Below the pieces are notes generated by a model, which saw nothing but the letters and a program-made list of their open reading frames with translations, made no database searches and was not told where the DNA came from. A stretch of 64,000 nt of DNA from CAZWCX01 sp964632945 (GTDB taxonomy: Bacteria; Planctomycetota; MHYJ01; WSZJ01; CAZWCX01): NCBI GenBank assembly GCA_964632945.1, contig CAZWCX010000010.1, positions 1 to 64,000 of the forward strand, given 5' to 3'. The translations under genes were made by a program, and so were the position numbers. Positions 60,046 to 64,000 of the stretch are shown here, piece by piece; within the stretch, counting starts at the first letter, position 1; every line of letters begins with the position of its first letter.

Positions 60046-61197
60046 ATGAGCCGGGTCCGCAGGGCTCTTGCCGCGGCATCCTTGGCGCTGGTGCTGGCGG
60101 CTGCAGCGGCGGCGCCGGCGCGTGCCCAGGGGGGCGCGCCGGGTACCGGCGGCGATGCCCAGGGCCAGTACGAGGCGGGACTCAAGCGATACGAGGCGGG
60201 CGATTATCCCGGCGCGATTCCGTTCGCCGAGGCCGGCCTCCGTATCGATCCCGAGCATGGTCGCTGCTACTACCTGCGCGGGGCCGCGCGGCTTGCCCTC
60301 GGAGACGCCGCCGCCGCCCTTCCCGACCTGCAGAGCGCGATCCGGAACGGGGCAGGTTTCGCGGCGGCCTACAGCGAGAGAGGTCGCGCCTACCTGAACC
60401 TCCACGACCTCGTGCAGGCGGAGTCGGACTTCTGGGTCGCCTCGATCGTCGATCCGAAGTTCTGGCCGGCACCGCACAACCTCGGCGCGGTGGCGATCGA
60501 GCGCAAGGACTATGCCGCCGCCCGGGAGTGGTACACGCGGGCGATCGCGCTCAATCCGCAGGGCGCCGGGGCGTACCTGTGGCGGGGCAAGGCGAGCCGG
60601 GAGATGCGCGACCATGCGGCCGCGCTCAACGACTTCACCACCTACATCCGCCTGGTCCCGCAGGCGGCCGAAGGGTATCAGGAGCGCGCGGCGACGCACG
60701 AGGCGATGCGAAATTTCGCGGCGCGCGATGCCGACCTGGCCGAGGCGCGGAAACGGAGCGGCGGGGGAACACCGGCGCCGACCCAGACCCAGCGGCTGGC
60801 GCGGATCCACGACGTCCGGTTGGTCTTCAACGTGCGCAATCGATTCAACCCCCAGAGCCCCATGGGAGTGGAATTCGACATCGACCTCGAGATTGCGGGA
60901 TCCCGGGGGATGGACTGCGAGCTCGGCGTGGCGTTCTACGGCCCCGACGGCAAACCGGTTCGCGCCCGCACGCAGCAGTACTCCTCCCGGACCGGGGAGC
61001 TCTGTTCGTACATCAAGTTCATCCCGGACAACGACCCGCGACGGTATCCGAACGCGTACATCTGGATCCCGTTCGAGGAGTTCCAGTTCCCGCGCGGCGA
61101 GTATTCGATCGGGTATCAGGCGTACGTCTTCTGCTATCCGCGCCAGCAGTACCTGGCGGAGCCGAAGACGGGGAACTTCACGCTCACCGTCCGCTAG
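60046..61197 (+). CDS. Exported TPR protein with C-terminal beta domain
   Basis: A 383-aa secreted protein. Signal peptide: ALAAASLALVLAAAAAAPARA. TPR units cover residues 35-245, such as EAGDYPGAIPFAEAGLRIDPE and AAYSERGRAYLNLHDLVQAE. The C-terminal domain (about 255-383) is beta-rich, with RIHDVRLVFNVRNRF, VEFDIDLEIAGSRGMDCELG and QFPRGEYSIGYQAYVF. The start is ATG 60046, preceded by GGGAGGA and separated from the FHA-MoxR stop by 29 bases, so they share an operon. It could interact with periplasmic TPRs of the kinase. Confidence 0.78.
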   Translation: MSRVRRALAAASLALVLAAAAAAPARAQGGAPGTGGDAQGQYEAGLKRYEAGDYPGAIPFAEAGLRIDPEHGRCYYLRGAARLALGDAAAALPDLQSAIRNGAGFAAAYSERGRAYLNLHDLVQAESDFWVASIVDPKFWPAPHNLGAVAIERKDYAAAREWYTRAIALNPQGAGAYLWRGKASREMRDHAAALNDFTTYIRLVPQAAEGYQERAATHEAMRNFAARDADLAEARKRSGGGTPAPTQTQRLARIHDVRLVFNVRNRFNPQSPMGVEFDIDLEIAGSRGMDCELGVAFYGPDGKPVRARTQQYSSRTGELCSYIKFIPDNDPRRYPNAYIWIPFEEFQFPRGEYSIGYQAYVFCYPRQQYLAEPKTGNFTLTVR

Positions 61198-61230
61198 CGC
61201 GCTGGCCCGCCGGTCCCCCTGCCGCGCGGC

Positions 61231-64000
61231 CTACCGTACGCCCAGGTCGCGATCGAGTTCCTGGGCGGGATAACCGCGCTCGATCGCCGAGCCCTTGAGC
61301 TTGTCCCAGATCGCGCTCGCGGACCGGTGAATGGCCTCCAGGCGGGCGACCATCTGCCGTTCCTGCTGGCGTCGATTCACCCACGGACGCAGATGCTCCG
61401 TATAGCGGACGAGTTTCTCCGCCTCGCGCTGGATGGCGAAGAATCCCTGCAGCACCTCTTGACGCCAGCCGCTCCAGGGCGAGGTGTGGATGGCGTAAAG
61501 GGTTTGGCTGAACGCGTTCGCCAGGTTGCGTCGAAAGGGCTCGATGCGGTTGTCCGCCTCCGGGGACGGCGGCCAGCCGGCCTCCTGGGCCATGCGAGCG
61601 CCGATCTCGGTCAACGCGGCGGGGTCGGGGCGCTTCGGCTCCTCCTGCGTGGGCGGTTGCTGCCGGGGGCCCGGGCGCCTTCCGCTGCCCGTGCCGCCCG
61701 TCGAAGGAACTCCCGGGGTCCCTCCTCCCGCGGTACTCGTGACCCAGTCGGGGACCGGGAACTTGACCGGCGCCGGCCGAATGCCCAGCCGGTGCAGCAA
61801 GGCGACCGGGATGTCGGTGTATTCTCCCCGGCTGCGATGCTCCGCGAGGCGCGCGTAAAGTCCCTCCTGGGGCTTGTCGGGACGTTCATTGGCGAATTTC
61901 CAGAGCGGCATGCGGCCGGCCGGAGTGTCCGCCATGACCGGGGAGCCCACCACCGTGGTTTCGACCGGGATCATCAGCGACTTCCCGGTATCGGCGATCG
62001 GGACAACCACGACGACGACGGCATGCCCCGGGATGATGGCGATGCTGACGTTCAGTTTCAGCGCCTCGAAGGCGGCGGCCATCAAGGCGGCGCCTTCGAT
62101 GCAGTTCGCCGCCCGGTGAGCAACGCATTCCGCGGGGAACTCGATCTGTTGCTGCGTCGGCCCGATCGCGAACGACGTGCTTACGTAATGGAGTCCCCAA
62201 CGGTGGAGGACGGCCATCACGGCGGTGATGGTGTTTTCGACCTGCTGGAGCGTTTCCACATCCCGTTCGTCCTTCAGGACCGGTGCAGGTCCGCCGATCG
62301 CGCGCCCGGGCAGGAACTCGGCCGCCTGGCTGACCAGGATGCGCACGATCTCGTCGTGCGGGTTCACCCAGACGGCGATGATCTCGGACAACTCCCCGTA
62401 TTCGGGGTCCGTCCAGACGCAGATCTTTCGGTGCAGCAGATTGAAGGGGTAGGTCTTCTCGAACACCACCGTTCCGTCGAACTCGACCTTCAGCCGCAGC
62501 GCGGCCGGGCGGTCGGCTTCTCCTTCGAAGACCTTTTCACCGAAGAGCGGCGTCAGTCCCACGCGCCGGCGCTCTCCGGCCTCCAAGGAGAACGTGGTGA
62601 CCGCCGGCTCGCTGAATCCCGGCACGACCGCTTCGACCCGCACCGACCGGATCGGGTGGTCGCCGGGGTTCACGATCGTCAGGGAGGCAAAATCGAGGAC
62701 GTCGCCGGTCCGGATGCGCTCGAAGGGTTTGAGCGGATCCCCGCTCTGGTGCTGGAACGTTCGTTCGCGAGCGCGCCGCATCTCCGCTTCGGAAGGCAAG
62801 CGCTGGCCGACCAGATGGGTGGCGGCGGCGGGGAAGGTGTCTCCCAGGAGGAGGAGGATTCGCACCTCTTCCACCGCGGCGGTGGGCTTCCAGTCGACGA
62901 TCTTTCCGGCCGGTCGCAGGCCGGGGAAGTCCCCGACAAAGCGGAAGTGTCCGTTCGCATGAATGATCGAGCGGAGCGCAACCGAGGCGTTGCCGTCGGG
63001 CGAGAGCAGTCTTGCGCCATAGAGACGGAGAGGAGATCGTTGATAGAGAAGGGCCTCGCGTTCGGCTTCCCGGGCCTCGGGGTGTCCGAGCCGGTCGACG
63101 GTCCAGGTTCGGACTTCGGTGATGCCCTGTCTTGCGCACTCGGCGAGGACGTTGGGCAGGGCTTCGGGAATCGCGTCCCGGATGCGCAGGCCGTACCAGC
63201 GCGCGGCGGAGGCGCCCCGCTCGTCGCCGAAGGCGCTCCGGAGCCAGGGTTCATGTTCCCAGCGGGAGAGCGACTCGCAGCCGCCGGCGACCCGCGCGCC
63301 ATCCTGGGCCTGCGCGGCGGCCAGGAGTTCGCGGAGGAACCCTTCGAGTGCGGCTTCGGTGTCGGGCACGGCGGCCGGCGGGATCGCCGCGACCCCGCCG
63401 CCGGGCGCTCCGCCGGCGGGAGGCCGGGTTCCCGTTCCGGCCGGATCTGCGGGTCCGGTCCCGGGCGCTCCGCCGCCGGGGACGGGAGGGTCGGCCGGGT
63501 CCCCCGGACCGTCCAACGGCGTCTCCCCGAACCACCGGAACCCTTGGTCCAGGAACACGAATGCGCCCGGGGCCCGGCCGGCCGCCTTGCCGGTTGCCTG
63601 GAACTGGACGAGAAAGATCGGCGTGCGCTGTCTCATGGCGGCGACCGTCTTTCTCAATTCGGCGGGAATCCGGGCATCGCTCGGGTCGTCGATGCGGACC
63701 GTCTCCACCCGGACGTCGGGGGTCTGCAGCCAGGGTTGCAACGTCCCGTCGAGTTGCGCCCGCAGGCGCGGAATCCACTTCGTCTGGACGTCGGCGATCC
63801 GGGGGCCCAGATCATCGCCCCACAGCCGCCGGCACCAGTCCTCGGTCCGGGGGATGGCCAGGTCCTTGGCCACGGCCGCAACCGTCTCCGCATCCCCGCC
63901 CCGGGCGGCGGCCAGCAGGTCCTCGAAGAGCAGTCGGAGCTCCTCGGGGGTCTCACCGAACACGGCCGCGGGCGCCAACGCGAGCGCGAGGACCAGGGCC
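61231..64000 (-). CDS. Large transglutaminase-like exported protein (5' end outside the window)
   Basis: At least 922 residues; the window cuts the start, with the remaining signal peptide ALVLALALAPAAVFG at the very end. Two similar domains of about 150 residues follow (about 10-155 and 200-355), each with LLAAA...D..V, a W-rich segment and a terminal FRWFG / FRFVG strand, separated by a Gly/Pro linker. A beta-rich region follows, then the transglutaminase-like core with Cys in NCIEGAALMAA, His in IPGHAVVVV and an acidic PVETT. The C-terminus is Pro-rich then helical. Transglutaminase-like domains may act as proteases or crosslinkers; this one sits in a group of kinase, FHA and TPR genes. 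It converges on the TPR gene. Confidence 0.78.
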   Translation of the reverse strand, partial: ALVLALALAPAAVFGETPEELRLLFEDLLAAARGGDAETVAAVAKDLAIPRTEDWCRRLWGDDLGPRIADVQTKWIPRLRAQLDGTLQPWLQTPDVRVETVRIDDPSDARIPAELRKTVAAMRQRTPIFLVQFQATGKAAGRAPGAFVFLDQGFRWFGETPLDGPGDPADPPVPGGGAPGTGPADPAGTGTRPPAGGAPGGGVAAIPPAAVPDTEAALEGFLRELLAAAQAQDGARVAGGCESLSRWEHEPWLRSAFGDERGASAARWYGLRIRDAIPEALPNVLAECARQGITEVRTWTVDRLGHPEAREAEREALLYQRSPLRLYGARLLSPDGNASVALRSIIHANGHFRFVGDFPGLRPAGKIVDWKPTAAVEEVRILLLLGDTFPAAATHLVGQRLPSEAEMRRARERTFQHQSGDPLKPFERIRTGDVLDFASLTIVNPGDHPIRSVRVEAVVPGFSEPAVTTFSLEAGERRRVGLTPLFGEKVFEGEADRPAALRLKVEFDGTVVFEKTYPFNLLHRKICVWTDPEYGELSEIIAVWVNPHDEIVRILVSQAAEFLPGRAIGGPAPVLKDERDVETLQQVENTITAVMAVLHRWGLHYVSTSFAIGPTQQQIEFPAECVAHRAANCIEGAALMAAAFEALKLNVSIAIIPGHAVVVVVVPIADTGKSLMIPVETTVVGSPVMADTPAGRMPLWKFANERPDKPQEGLYARLAEHRSRGEYTDIPVALLHRLGIRPAPVKFPVPDWVTSTAGGGTPGVPSTGGTGSGRRPGPRQQPPTQEEPKRPDPAALTEIGARMAQEAGWPPSPEADNRIEPFRRNLANAFSQTLYAIHTSPWSGWRQEVLQGFFAIQREAEKLVRYTEHLRPWVNRRQQERQMVARLEAIHRSASAIWDKLKGSAIERGYPAQELDRDLGVR

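Overview
The window is about 64 kb of very GC-rich chromosomal DNA with tightly packed genes and short gaps. Divergent or leading genes often have sigma-70-like promoters (TTGACx-N16-18-TAxxxT), and starts are mostly preceded by GGAGG-type ribosome binding sites. The host is a Gram-negative (two-membrane) bacterium: YidC has a large periplasmic domain, there are lipobox lipoproteins and a YnbE/YdbL-like protein, and many proteins carry signal peptides. FHA, Ser/Thr kinase and TPR proteins, SpoIID, DUF58/VWA proteins, a CofH/MqnC-type radical SAM enzyme and an RG-rich Rho extension would fit Planctomycetota or another deep-branching environmental phylum. The sequence alone does not fix the phylum. 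I saw no rRNA, tRNA, IS element, integrase, phage gene or CRISPR array.

Layout. 1-2.6 kb: a truncated double-receiver histidine kinase followed by cheB. 2.8-4.2 kb: a fused NmrA-type dehydrogenase-TspO protein. 4.3-9.3 kb: an operon with its own promoter holding a Trm112-like protein, a metallophosphoesterase, yidC, mnmE and rsmD. 9.3-13 kb (minus): a surface-sugar operon (glycosyltransferase, DegT aminotransferase, Gfo/Idh/MocA dehydrogenase, second glycosyltransferase), divergent from a lipoprotein plus an anchored YfgM-like protein. 14.4-15.7 kb: a CCA-adding enzyme broken by one frameshift in a C6 tract, divergent from a YnbE/YdbL-like lipoprotein. 16.6-19.4 kb: BatA-like VWA and DUF58 proteins. 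19.5-23.6 kb: a partner-switching cascade (diguanylate cyclase, RsbU-type phosphatase, RsbW-type kinase, STAS antagonist). 23.7-24.8 kb: pgsA-pgpA. 25-28.7 kb: SpoIID protein, a divergent old-yellow-enzyme homologue and a CofH/MqnC-family radical SAM enzyme with a long leader. 29.2-38 kb (plus): polA, then rho with a ~330-nt leader, two TPR proteins, an SDR and a HEWGTF-family exported protein. 38.3-42.1 kb: a K+ channel with a zinc ribbon, two tandem paralogues of unknown family and a Cys/Met-metabolism PLP enzyme. 42.4-50.4 kb: exported SH3b/NlpC-like and beta-propeller proteins, an unknown exported protein, a YkgJ-type Cys-cluster protein, a diacylglycerol-kinase-like enzyme, and a divergent C39-like peptidase/ATP-grasp ligase pair. 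50.4-54.3 kb: an esterase and a small-heat-shock-protein cluster. 54.7-64 kb: a Ser/Thr kinase-TPR receptor divergent from an FHA-MoxR protein, a TPR protein and a transglutaminase-like protein cut by the window end.

Most novel parts. (i) The Hsp20 cluster (51.6-54.3 kb) pairs an alpha-crystallin chaperone with two small Pro/aromatic-rich proteins, one with DPRL hexapeptide repeats, and a ClpB-D2-like AAA protein whose Walker A Thr, Walker B acid pair, sensor 1 and arginine finger are all altered. (ii) The FHA-MoxR protein (58.5-60.0 kb) has lost the Walker A lysine, and sits between an STPK-TPR receptor and a transglutaminase-like protein with a duplicated N-terminal domain. Both look like signalling or assembly modules built on catalytically impaired AAA domains.
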